64,000 nucleotides of DNA. It comes from Hirudinaria manillensis. Taxonomy: Eukaryota > Annelida > Clitellata > Hirudinida > Hirudinidae. Below, in pieces: positions 42,061 through 53,650 of the stretch. The DNA is taken from positions 10,265,129 to 10,329,128 of the forward strand of contig CM067526.1 in the NCBI GenBank assembly GCA_034509925.1, given 5' to 3'. The notes under the pieces are model-generated. The model was not told where the DNA came from and did no database searches. It worked only from the letters and a program-made list of their open reading frames with translations. Every line of letters starts with the position of its first letter. Within the stretch, counting starts at the first letter, position 1. The translations under genes and the position numbers were made by a program.

Positions 42061-45000
42061 TTGATAATAATAGTCATAATAACAATGAAACAAATAAAAC
42101 CGTCGCTCACCACCAACAGTATGCAGATGATGAAGATCAGCAGAAGAGTGAGAAGACTCGAACAGCTTCCAGCTATCAGCAAAATATTCAAGAATCCCTC
42201 CTCGTCATTCTTCTCGGTACCGTTCTTGCAGGTTTGTTGCGGTGGAATCCTTGATGGGTGTGTAGTACTTGTCTCAGGGCGACCTGCAACAGAAATAAAT
42301 GCTTATTAGAATCTAAATATTCTTTGGTGTTATTCACAAAAATTCAAGAAACTTGACCTTCTTTTCCCACTTCTTCATACTGCACATGAATCACGCCGTG
42401 GATTCCCATTTTCCTTGTCATCTTAAAGTCGACATCTGCTTCAAAGTCCTCTACGGTTGTGGCGTATGCTGCCCACGGTTCAATTACATTCCTGCGACCA
42501 CGGCAAATGAAGTCGAACACCTGATGAAAAGTTAATTAATGTGTTAAACATGATACTCATCTGTGTAATTAATAAGATATAACGCCTCACGTAGAGCTTC
42601 TCATAACGTTCGTTCACTTTTTTCAGAACCAGGATGCCAGAAGAGTCCTCGCCTTCATACGGAGCTGTGACCTTCAACAAAAAAAGACGGAATAATTAAC
42701 GGTGATGAAATGACGATATTACATGGGAATTTGACATCTGACGTTAACTGAAATAGTACTCAGGCAAAAATTATAAGTGGTTAAACACATTTATACAAAC
42801 TAAACGCAATACCTCGTCTGGCGAGTGTTTCCAAAGAGTTTCCTGTGCCTCTAGCGGAGTCTCTTTCGTGATGTTCAGCCATTTGGATGACTTCCTGGCA
42901 AGACTAATACTGTCCTTGTCAGCGCAAACGACTGGCATGACGATTTTGTCTGGAAAGAGGCTGCCGGTGTTCTGGTTAGATATCCACTCAGGAAGTACTG
43001 AAAACATTTTCAAACTTTAATATCATTTTATGTTTGTGTTTTGAGTGAAATAATAGTTTTATACCCCATGCGCACCATGCATGGCGCATGCTAAACTTAC
43101 CCTCGACAACATCGTCATTTTGGCGGTTGTTCTCTCCAGCCAACGGAGCTAAAATAAAAAGAACTTGATCAAATGTTAATGTCGTCAAACGAACAGAATC
43201 GAACAGAAGCACCTGATGATGTTGGTCTGTCAGGTGCCTGTGTCAGAACTTCGTTAAACTTCCTGATAGTCTGGAACATCAAGTTTAAAGGAGAAGTTTA
43301 AGTCATGAGATACAAATTAAACTAGCATAACTTTGTTCGAAAATTAAACAAAATTTAAAACAAACCTGCACAAGAAGGATACCCTCTCCTGATGATTTAA
43401 TTGTCATAGGCGAACTGAGGCTGAGATTGGAATGCTTTATAAAATAACATTGAACGTTTTAATAATTTAATATATTAAATCATCAAAATAAATTAAATAT
43501 CCTACTTCAAAATAGAAACTTCCAACAAAGAGCGGACTGAGGACTTTCAAGGAAAGTTTGTTGCTTGAAAAAGTGACATTCACTTTGACATTAACATGTT
43601 TGTGGTGCAAGGTGTGCAGACGGAAATACTGGGACAGAGCCTTCAATGCGACATGCGAATCCTGAAATTGACAAACTTATATTGCAAATTTAATATTCTT
43701 AAGCAATTAGATATTAATGAAATAATTGTATTCTATAAAAATTTTAAACTGTGCCATTACAAGTACTCCGTTGGGTTTCATAGCCACCAGGAGAAAGTTG
43801 ACGAATGGTCTTGCACCGTCCATGTTGTTCAAAGCTAGAGACGTCATGATGGCATAAGAAGTCGCCTCGACAGACAAACTTTTTTTTGCTTTCTCCTCCT
43901 CTCCAACTTGAAAATGAATATCATCCCCTTCAGAAAAAGAATGTTGTCAATGTCAATTTCATTGCATCGTTTTATTAAAAAGTACCTTCTTGAATCATCA
44001 AAACATCTCTCTTTTCTAGAACTTCATGGATTTTTTCACTCTTGGCAATTGCCAAGGCATAGGCAGCAACATTTAGGGCAAGCAAATCTTTGTCAAGATC
44101 CCCTTTCGAGATGACTTTTTCAATGTACTCCACTGATTTCCTGGTAATTGATTTCACCATTTTCACTTGTTCATCAGAAATCTGCTAATTATTTGAAATA
44201 AAATACATGATACATTTTGGAAATATTGTAAGGATTATATTTATATTTTGAAACCTATTTATTAATCACTTACGTTGAAAGTGTTAGAAGCCTCGAGAAG
44301 TGAGGCGATAACTTGTGAAGTTAGTGGGACATGGTGGCTTGTTTCATCCTGCTGAATTAAATTATTTGTAAAGGTTTATAAAATAAAAGATTTCAAATAT
44401 TAAAAAATATAATTCGACTTACCAGATTTTGTAGAAAATCACTTCTAAAGGAGGTGTTATACTTATCTTCAATAAAAGATCCATCTTCCTTCTGCTGCTT
44501 GGCCAGCCACTTTAGTGTTTCAGAAACTTGCTCTGGGCCCCACCCAACACTCCTCAATAAAACTGCTGCATCCAGCATCTCGGTCGCAAACCTGCAAAAG
44601 TTTTTTTGACTGATTATGTCTGCAATATTGTAAAAAAAAAATGACTTAAATTATTCTACCTAATATGATCGGGTTGTTTTGTTCCATCGTTGTTCCTTTT
44701 GTTGAAAAGACGTAGTAGGGCTGCAATGATTTGTCAACATTACATATCGAAAAATATATTCTAGTAGTGCTTTCAGTAATAAAGCTTACAATCTCTAAGG
44801 GATTGGATGCATTCGTCCTTGTTTACAGGAAACCCCAACGAGACATTGAATTGCGGTTTTGTCTCTTCTTGGTCGCACTGAAGAGAGCTGTCCAATTGAA
44901 AGTAGTTGGAAATGTGATTGAGCACACTGACAGCAAGTAGATCTGCAGACGGTTTTTTTGAAGGATGTTGACAGATATGCTCGATAGCTGGTCCTAGAGG

Positions 45001-48000
45001 ATGACCTGTGACATCAAATTGAATTTCTTTAACAATTGCTCAATGACATAATAATAATAATATTATTATTATATTATTGGAAAGTAACCATAAATTTTCA
45101 CGTGAGCTCGTTCAGACTTTTCGGCAGAATTTATCAAGCCCTTTATAATGTCGATCTCTAGAATTTGATCTCCTTTGTCGTTGTCGAGTATGGTGCATTC
45201 TGCGAAACTCACTTCATATCCTTGGTACTGTAACGAACATTGAACTTGTAAATAATTAAAACTCGATTATGTAATCTTCCATACCTTGAGCTCAATAGAT
45301 GAGTTGAGTATCTGTTGGACATCATCGGAGACGATTGTGACTTGAAACTCGAATGGTGATGTTAACGACGTCTCAACATGGAGTGGAGCTATTCGCAGCT
45401 CATTTGGCTGCAACTGGAAAATGCATGTTGATTTAATTATTTTATAGATAATATAATTTAAATTTCAAATAAACTTACAACAACGTCAAAGAGTTGGCTG
45501 GCCTTGTTCTGTTCTCTTTCCACCCCTGGCCACTCCTGTCTTTCTTCAAAAGTTAGCATTATCTAAAATATTGTAGTTAAGTTTTAATTTAATATTCTCA
45601 TAATGAAATATTGCCAAATACTTGGCTTCGCACAATTTAAAACGTACTCTTGCTTCCTTTTCCTGGTTGTTGAACAGGTGAACTTGCAGAAGGAATCCCC
45701 CACCTTTCAGCGCCGATTCTGGATGGCTTAACCAAGCCAAAATCTTAGACGTTGACACCAGCTAAGAAGTAAAATTCGATTATATTTTATAATGGTATTA
45801 TTTTCAAAGAAATAATATTATTTAATACTACATAAAATAGACGTAGAAGAGTCATAATGATTGTCACACACATACCTGGACAGGTTTGTCCGTGACCACG
45901 AGACCCTTTCCAGGTAAGAGACCAAACGCAGCAAAAGTGTAAAGTCTTGCTTCTGCTGGTAAAACAACTCGGAGTACCTCTTCACCCGATGGTCTGAAAA
46001 AAAAACAATTTATTATATTAATTAAAACTATCACTAATAAATTATAACTCTAGAATTTATACCTTATATAGACACAATAATCAAATTTATTAATCAGAAA
46101 GCAAAACTTACCCTACAGTGACATTTAATTTCCACAAGTCGAAATTAAGTTCCTCTATGATATTGAGGTGCGGGGCTTCAAGGTCATCCAACTTTCCATT
46201 TTTGCGACCAGGACACGGCCAAGGTTTTTCTTGAAAGATAAAAAAATAGCATTTAAAATATTTGGGTTAATAATGATAATTTTTATTAATTTAACAATCG
46301 AGGTGAAGTGTTCTTACCAAGATCAACGAACAGGACTCCATCACTGAGCAGGAGACTTCCAGATTCCTGGGAAGACGTAAAATAAATTTATTATTATGGA
46401 CTACATGATTATTGTAAAGTATGTAAAAACGTCACAATAACAACCAACATTGTGCACTCTTTGGGAGTCTGGGGCCATGGACGGAATAGTCGAAGTACTT
46501 TCACCGAACTCATCCACGACGCGAGAGAATTTATTCGTTTTCAAACTGTTGACGTATCTGGACATTTTCTCATAAGCCTGTAATTAAAAATGGATTTATT
46601 AAAAATATACTTTAAAATGTCCTTAATTGAGGTTAAATATAATTTTCATACTAACAATGAGTTTGCGAAGCTCATGTTCTTTTGGTACAAAAGCAGGAAG
46701 GTCAGAGACGGCGATTATGTTAATCCTGGTGGTAGGTGCTGCTTTCACAATCAATTCAACAGCTCCTCCTGGGTTAGCAATTTTTGGCCTGACCGACAGT
46801 TTTAACTAAATTGAAAACAATTTATATTAATTGATTGTATGGCATCAATCAAATGTACGCAACTGCTACTTACAGGGCTTTCCTGAGCTGGTTCGACGAC
46901 AAATTTAAGACTGTCGGAAACAATCTCTTTTTTAGGAGTGACAGCTTCTACAACGAGACGAGGAGATTCCAAAAGGTTGCTGACATTTTTAGGGATCTTA
47001 ACAGAGAGGTCGTGTCTAGTGGTTGGAGAGGGGGCCACCAACGTTCCCGAGAGGACCAATCTTGATCGACAGAAGACTTGGTAAAGGACCTCACTGACTG
47101 GGAACGATGCCTCAATCTTGACCTCGAGTGCTCCACCGACCTAAATAAAATATTTGTTAATGTATTTATAAGACATAGTTATATAACCAAATTTATTTTA
47201 TGCCCAGGTATTTTACTTACGGCAACTTTAGGTGTCTTTTGATTCATCAAGACTTGCAGGAAGTACTGGTGTTTGGTTGAAAATGGGAGAACTTCTAGAT
47301 GAGCTGTGATGACCTTGTCAGAGTCTTTGTCCTCAAACTGGGCCTGCAAAATGTTATAAAACAATTAATTAAAATAAATATAATTTAAACATTTTAAGGT
47401 TAAAAAAAAGTTACTCGGAATTCAAGTTTGATAGCATCCTTCGGAACTTTAAAGGAAAATTCTTTGTAGGTGTTCGATCTCATTTTCAACTTCAGGTTCT
47501 CTTCTCTTGGACTCATTGAGATACGAGTATAATGGCTGACTTTAATAGTCACCTCTCTGTCCCCGGGACTTGTCGGGAGTTCTTCCTCGACTGGTTTCAG
47601 TAAGACCTGATATGAGAGAATTTTAAACTATTAAGAAAAGTCTTCAAAATGTGATTAAAAGTAAGAACTTTATAGTATCTCACTTGTCCGACATAGGATA
47701 GCCCTGGCTTGAAGAAGACGGGAGTAAATTCGCTGAAGAACAGAACATGCGATTGATCGACGAAGGTGACGAGAACTTCTCTGATGACAGGAAATAGTAG
47801 CTGTGACAGTTCTTGCCTGCTATCTCCTTCCTTCTCGTTTATCATTTCCTCGACTATAGCTTGCGCTTCTTCTACTTTAACTGAAATTTTGATCTCTTGT
47901 CCTACCAGGGATTTATCTGCTTTTATGTCCAAAACTTGCTTGATTTCACTAAGTTTCACACGAAACACTTTGTGACCAGCTACGAGCTGTCAAAATGTAA

Positions 48001-49839
48001 GGAATAATGAATTGTCATTTATTAAAATCATTAAATTTTGAAATTCCCTAAAGAAATGAAATTTGTAGCTGCTTTAAGCAAGGCTGGAGTTACCTCTGAT
48101 GAAGGCAATGGTCCTGACTTTGAATTGTCTACAAGAGAAATGTGAAGTTCGACCTTCCCTGTTAGAGGAGCTCCAGAAGGGTGGCTGTACAATAGAAAAA
48201 TTTAGTCATTTTACTTTTAATTCAAATAGGTTTTAATGGCTAGAATTTAAAAAAAAAACAAACAACTTATTATATAAGAGACTGAATGAGCATTAAGGAA
48301 TCGCATGAGTGGATGGATGGATGGATGGATGGATGGATGGATGGATGGATGGATGGATGGATGGATGGATGGATGGATGGATGGATGGATGGATGGATGG
48401 ATGGATGGATGAATGGACGTACCTAGCCAGTACGCTGACTTCCAGGTTTCTGCTCTCATTGCTTGATTGTAGGATATGATATCTCGGAACTCGAACTTCA
48501 ACCAGGAAATTTTCTTTTTCTGAAACATTTCACTTAAAATTGAATATCTTAGAAAATACCCAATAAAAATAATTTATCATTCAAATAACTTATGTACCAT
48601 GGGATCCAATAAGTTGTTCGACTTTGAATTTATGCTTGAACACTTGTTCCTAAAATGAAAACGTTTAATATTTAAGTAATTATAAATAATCAATAATTTT
48701 CCTTACCTGATTTTCCAAGGAGAGAATCCATTCCTCTGACCATGCACCAAGTGGAGTTAAATATTCCTTTTTGAGCAGACCTGTAAATAGTAAAAAAAAA
48801 ATCATGTCATTTTTAACCGATAACATTGTCCAGAGAAATAAAAGTTTAATATATATTTTTTAATACCTTCTTCAGGGGTGATGTTCAACCATTGCTTAAT
48901 CAAAACATCATCTGAGGTCTGAAAATAAAGTGAATATATTTTATTACTAAAAATAATTAATTATTCTATGAAAACTTTACGCGAATGAAAAGATTGACAG
49001 GTTTCAGGTACGGTTTCAGTTCCTCCTTCATAACCAAGGCTTGGATAAAAACTAAAAAAAATTAAACATGTATTAACAATAAATATTTGTATAATGATGT
49101 TATATTTTATCACATCGATTATCAGTATTGTCAAGTTATCAGTAATTAACAAACTTTTATCTCCAGGACGGTATTTCAGTTTATCGGTGCGCAGAGAAAC
49201 AAGCATCTCTTTCCTTCCAGTTGGAAGTTGAACTGAATGAGAAAACTTGAAGCATGATCTAGACTCGATTTTCAGAAGTGATTTGTCGCCCAAGGACCTC
49301 TCATCTAAGGACGTCTGTTATTAAATAAATAACTTTGTATAACAATTTCTTCTTCGATTAAAAGTGTTGCAAATTGTGAGCTAACCAAGATTCGGATTGT
49401 TTTGGAAAAACCTGCAAATTAATTATAAGTTTTCAGATCATGATAATTGGCCAAACAATCAAGATGTCAATAAATTGTTTACTTTTCGGGGTTTTGAGCA
49501 CATCAATTTTCCAAGCAGAACGATGCCAAAAGTGCTCATCGGCTGAAACGTTCAGATCTAGGACGCATTCATCATGTTCTTTATTGTCAGTTTCCTTGGG
49601 GTCAGATCGGACGAGGTCAAGCAGATGCAGGTCAATCAGAAGTTCAGAGCCAGGTACGAGAACATCGCTTGTTACGACGATGTAGGACCTAGAAAAGAAT
49701 ATTTAAACATTCAAATCTTGTACCTTGTACAGCAACATACATTTCCACCGTACGCATTGCTTGTTGGAACAGCATGGATGGCCAAACTGGAAGCCACGAA
49801 CGCTGACAACAGGAGCAAGAGCAATGGAAAAATCTCCAT
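41912..49839 (-). CDS. Membrane-anchored macroglobulin/TEP-like protein without thioester, copy 2 (complete)
   Basis: About 37 coding exons with GT-AG junctions. First exon 49724-49839: signal peptide [19 protein letters not shown]. Next come an MG1 strand ([20 protein letters not shown], 49502-49688, 3' end tentative) and the exon with [13 protein letters not shown] (49155-49314). Further landmarks in order: [10 protein letters not shown], the variable bait-like region, WKLNVTV, then a TED-like alpha-helical region ([18 protein letters not shown] in 44790-45005; [28 protein letters not shown]), and a receptor-binding-like end. The GCGEQ thioester expected after [10 protein letters not shown] is replaced by PSKKPSAD. 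Exon 42111-42283 adds a membrane segment ([20 protein letters not shown]...), and the last exon (41912-41935) gives a short basic tail YFKKSAQ. This recalls insect Mcr (Tep6), also thioester-less. Role inferred: cell-surface macroglobulin, possibly adhesion or protease trapping. Confidence 0.87.
41994..42060 (+). repeat. AAT-rich microsatellite in TEP 2 last intron
   Basis: Counterpart of 25276-25345, three units longer. Read in frame with the TM exon it would mimic a long isoleucine-rich helix, which the GTGAGC donor at the end of the exon avoids. Confidence 0.85.
48311..48410 (+). repeat. (GGAT)25 tetranucleotide repeat in TEP 2 intron
   Basis: Perfect GGAT array immediately downstream (in gene sense) of the donor of the MG4-like exon. 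The same site in TEP copy 1 has only about six units. The PSIH repeat protein it would encode is not real. Confidence 0.95.
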
Positions 49840-49900
49840 CTGCGAATAAAAATAATAATTTATTTAAAAATAAAAGAATTCGAAAAAGAAGAAGCCTCAC

Positions 49901-49972
49901 CTCGAATGCAACAAAAATCGCAAGAAGAAATTTTTGCTACTAATGGTCTATGACTACTGACTACTTTTTATA
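49901..49972 (-). promoter_or_regulatory. TATA box and 5'UTR exon of TEP copy 2
   Basis: On the minus strand TATAAAAAG (49964-49972) is followed about 35 bases later by a probable start site, then a short untranslated exon ending CATTCGAG at 49901 with a GTGAGG donor. The acceptor TTATTCGCAG lies directly before the ATG at 49839. TEP copy 1 lacks all of this. Confidence 0.6.
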
Positions 49973-49974
49973 CA

Positions 49975-50522
49975 CTGTACGGTCAATAATAGATCGAAGT
50001 TCCTGGAGTTTCTAATTGAAACTTGCTTTGGAGTGTTCGATCGATAAGCTTTAGAAATGAAAACGCTTCTGCGTTATAAGATATATTATAAATATTAATA
50101 TTTATTATTAAAGTATCTGATAGTTGGCATGAGTTGACAACTGTTGGCAATGGACAATTCTAAAGTTTTAAGACCTTTAAGGAATAATCATAATTAAGCA
50201 GTTATATTAAGTTATTCTTATTTTTACTTAGTATTACCAAATTTAATAATTTAAGTAATAAATGCTAACATTATTATTCATAACGATTGAAAATATATTT
50301 TTATTATTTATTATGCTTATTATATTATTTATTATCGTGCAATTTTTCATTTAACATGATGTCAATATTATGATAAAAATGATTCTGTATATATTAATAT
50401 TAACATATTATCATTTTAAATGATAACGATGATGATCATGATGATCATTAATAATATCATTATTATTATCATATTTGATACTATAGTTACAATTATAAAC
50501 TAAAAAAGAAAATAGTCTTTTC

Positions 50523-50576
<54 letters not shown>

Positions 50577-52420
50577 ACTGGATAACGTTGATACTTGCAA
50601 TTTTTATCATATTACATATAATTTAATTTAATTACTTGTGCTCATTTGGAATTAAAATGCCGAGAGAAACTGGCATTCTAAACGAGAGTTTTGGGGCAGG
50701 AATATGGGTAGAGTGTTCTGCAGACTTTGTGAAAAATATTTCTTACATGATGGAGTTCAGCTATTAGTACTATTTAGTACTGTTTAGTACTCATATAGGT
50801 TTTATACTGATAATTTTAAACAATTATAACAGTGATAGCAGTGATGATTACCTCGACGATGATGATGATGCTGAAATGCAGTTACAAGCTAAATTTATTT
50901 TAACTCAATAACATGGTGCAAATGTTTCTTTCTCCGTGAATTTCGAAATCGATATTTTTAAACGTTGTTCTGACTTTAACCACCTGTTACCAACTCTTTA
51001 TAATTGATTTAAATAACCATGTTGTAATTACATTGAAATTATATTATAAATATGTTGCAATTATGTTACAATTAGATTATAATTATACTTCATAAAATAA
51101 ACGTTCAATGCACCGAAAGAATTAAGTGTTATGAGAGTGTTTTTCACGACCTGTAATCGCATTTCGTCGCTTTTCATTTAAAAAAGAGCTCAATGGCGCA
51201 TGGCACGTGGTCTACACGAGACCCTCGAGGTTATTCAGTATGGCATCTTACCAAATTCTCTTCGATTTCAAGTGACGTTTTTTAGTTCTTTCATAAAAAT
51301 AGTTATTATTTCCAGCGAAGTGGATTTAAAAAAATCTTTTGATACACTTTGAAGTCTAAAAGTATATTTGTGTTATTTTTTTTTCCAAATTTCAATATGA
51401 GCGTGCATAAATGACTCATAAATACCGTCCTCGATTTATCAACGACTCCTGATTCCTGGCATATTAAAAACTGAATTCTTTCTGAATATTGATCCAGAAT
51501 CAAAACGTGGCACGTGAAGCAGGACAAATTAAGTAATTATCTCAAGGAAGAGTAAGGGAGATGTTTGAGACAGCTCGTTTTCTAGAAAACTGTTCTGTAT
51601 AATTTTTCTAAAGCTTTCCATGTCTTATAATGCCTTATAAATGTTTAAAATTATATTTTTATATATATGGTCCCATACATAAGCAGGAAATTCGTGTTAT
51701 TATAATTTTTGGATACTTGCAATGGAGACACATAAGTGAACCTTACGTTTTTAAAAAGAAGATTTTTTGTAGATTTTGGATATGGTATCTAAATTCGATG
51801 AACGTTAAACATTGATATCATATTCGTTGATTAAGTTGTCTTTATTAAGCCATAAATTTTTTATTATAGTAACATTTTTAATGAGCTCAATATTTGGCGA
51901 GGCAAAATCTTTCTAACAAAAGAAAAATTTCATATCTATCTCAGTGCATTCAAAAGTCATTACAGCTCGAATTTCTTGCTGACGTCTTGCGAACTTCACC
52001 GACATATTGGTTAATGAAATTATATTACATCTCTCACATTTCTCTCCTTTTTTCATATTTATAAAAGGGTCCCATCGCCTAAAATAATATATTGTTAGAC
52101 ATTCTAATATCTAAATAACAATATATTGGGTGGTGATAAGATTTCTTTATTTGGATCCGTTTTCACCATCTCTTTAATTAGGAACCGTGTTGATTCCTTT
52201 TGCTCAGGCTGCCCTTCCATCGCAAATCAAAACGATTTAATTAAACACTTTCATAAACTCTTCTTTGGTGCGAAGATTTGGATGCCCTGCATGCCCTTTC
52301 GTCAAAAATCTCTCAGGTTTTAGAAATTTACTATTGATATTGACGGGAAAAAACTGCATTGATATTTGCTATTATAAGATGCATATGGATGCTAACAGAA
52401 ATAACCTGAAGGCAACCTGG
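49975..52420. other. Intergenic region between TEP 2 and the protease 3 flank
   Basis: No gene recognised. It contains a (TA)n array and, from about 52230, sequence related to the MPV17 upstream region at 63150. The absence of this block between TEP 1 and protease 2 marks a deletion there. Confidence 0.6.
50525..50573 (+). repeat. (TA)n dinucleotide repeat
   Basis: Pure TA array of about 24 units. Confidence 0.95.
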
Positions 52421-52820
52421 AGTAGGGGCACACATTTTGGCATTGGGTGCTAAATATCCGCTAGGCTACCGATTTATATTCATCAGCAAACCCACAGCAT
52501 TATTGAATTCCAAAATTAAACCTTGTTTACAAGGTAAATGTTAAAAAATAATGAGAGTATCACCCCAAAACCTAATCAGTAAGGGGTAAATAAAACGCTG
52601 CATGTATTTGTAATGCAAGCATGCATATAAGCACATATACAAATTTTTTTAATTTGAACATATCTACAATTTCCAAACGTTTCTCTAAATATTTTAAACT
52701 TACGATTTATTGACGTTGCATTAAAAAGTTTGTCTTGGATATTATTCAATATTTAAGCACATCGCACTCCCATGACCTTTCTTAGTTGATCGACCTTACC
52801 TTGTTAGTTCAATTGAAAAG

Positions 52821-52893
52821 ATGTCGCGGATTTTAAATGTTTACATGGGTTGTCTAAGATCTCATCCTTTTAAAACTCAGGCGTTGACGACGG
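52821..52893 (+). pseudogene. Duplicated MPV17 exon 1 upstream of protease copy 3
   Basis: Same 73-nt exon as at 32989, reading MSRILNVYMGCLRSHPFKTQ, with a GTAGAT donor and its upstream sequence retained. MPV17 exons 2 and 3 are absent. Confidence 0.75.
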
Positions 52894-53593
52894 GTAGATG
52901 AATTTAAAAAACAACCTTATTTAAAATCAATATATTTCACGTCGAATTTTTGTTTAAAGAAATAAGTATTTATGTCATCGTACCAAGGAAGTCGTGGAGC
53001 ACTAATAATTAGACTGTAACGTAATAAAGAAAAAGTCTGATGCTCTGCAAACGTTCCATTTCTCGTGATTTTTTCCCAACTGCTGGAAGCCTAATCAATT
53101 CCGAGACATCTTTCCTTTCAAGAAAGTGAAAAATAATGAGACGGAAGATAAAGACACAAACAAGTTTGGCCGATGAATGTGAACTGCCATCACTTTGAGT
53201 CCACATTCATATCTTTGTCTTTTAATGACGCTTCAAATCCAAAGAGTTTGATGTATATTGAAGATCCACTGTGTTTAATTTATAATATTTAAAAATATGT
53301 TTATTTTATGCCGCGGAATGGGACAGGAATATCGAAACTCTCTCCATACTTCCTCTGAATGACTGATTTTATTTTATTTTATAACATAAACATAAAAACC
53401 TGCACCTCAACCTATACAGATTTTAAAATTTTGGTCACTGAAAATAATCACAAAAATCCACCGAAATTCTAGATTGCTTAATTGGCACGATTTGAACCCT
53501 TGAACCGGCTCAGAGCGGATGCTAATTCAGAATCTCTGTGGCCATTGTAATTATTGTAAGTACGTAACAATACACTTTTGAATCACTGGAGCT

Positions 53594-53601
53594 TATAAAT
53601 A
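53594..53601 (+). promoter_or_regulatory. TATA box of protease copy 3
   Basis: TATAAATA, 50 bases before the ATG, in the block conserved with copies 1 and 2. Confidence 0.65.
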
Positions 53602-53650
53602 CGATATGTTTCAAGAACTTTGACCACAGGACACTATTGCCGTGGATAGA

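Larger units (their letters stand above)
33125..49360. repeat. Segmental duplication, unit 2 (protease 2 + TEP 2)
   Basis: The right part (from about 39240) is almost identical to unit 1. The left part (5' flank and most of protease 2) is closer to unit 3 (52.4-59 kb), sharing its diagnostic bases in exons 10, 11, 12, 16 and 17. The shared left flank actually begins earlier, at about 32591. Confidence 0.88.

Noticed and set aside
48247-48528. Long frame with PSIH repeats on the minus strand
   Set aside because: It is a translation of the GGAT microsatellite joined to intron sequence.
49440-49849. Plus-strand frames opposite the first TEP exons
   Set aside because: They are antisense to the signal-peptide and MG1 exons, which have proper splice sites and family motifs on the minus strand.
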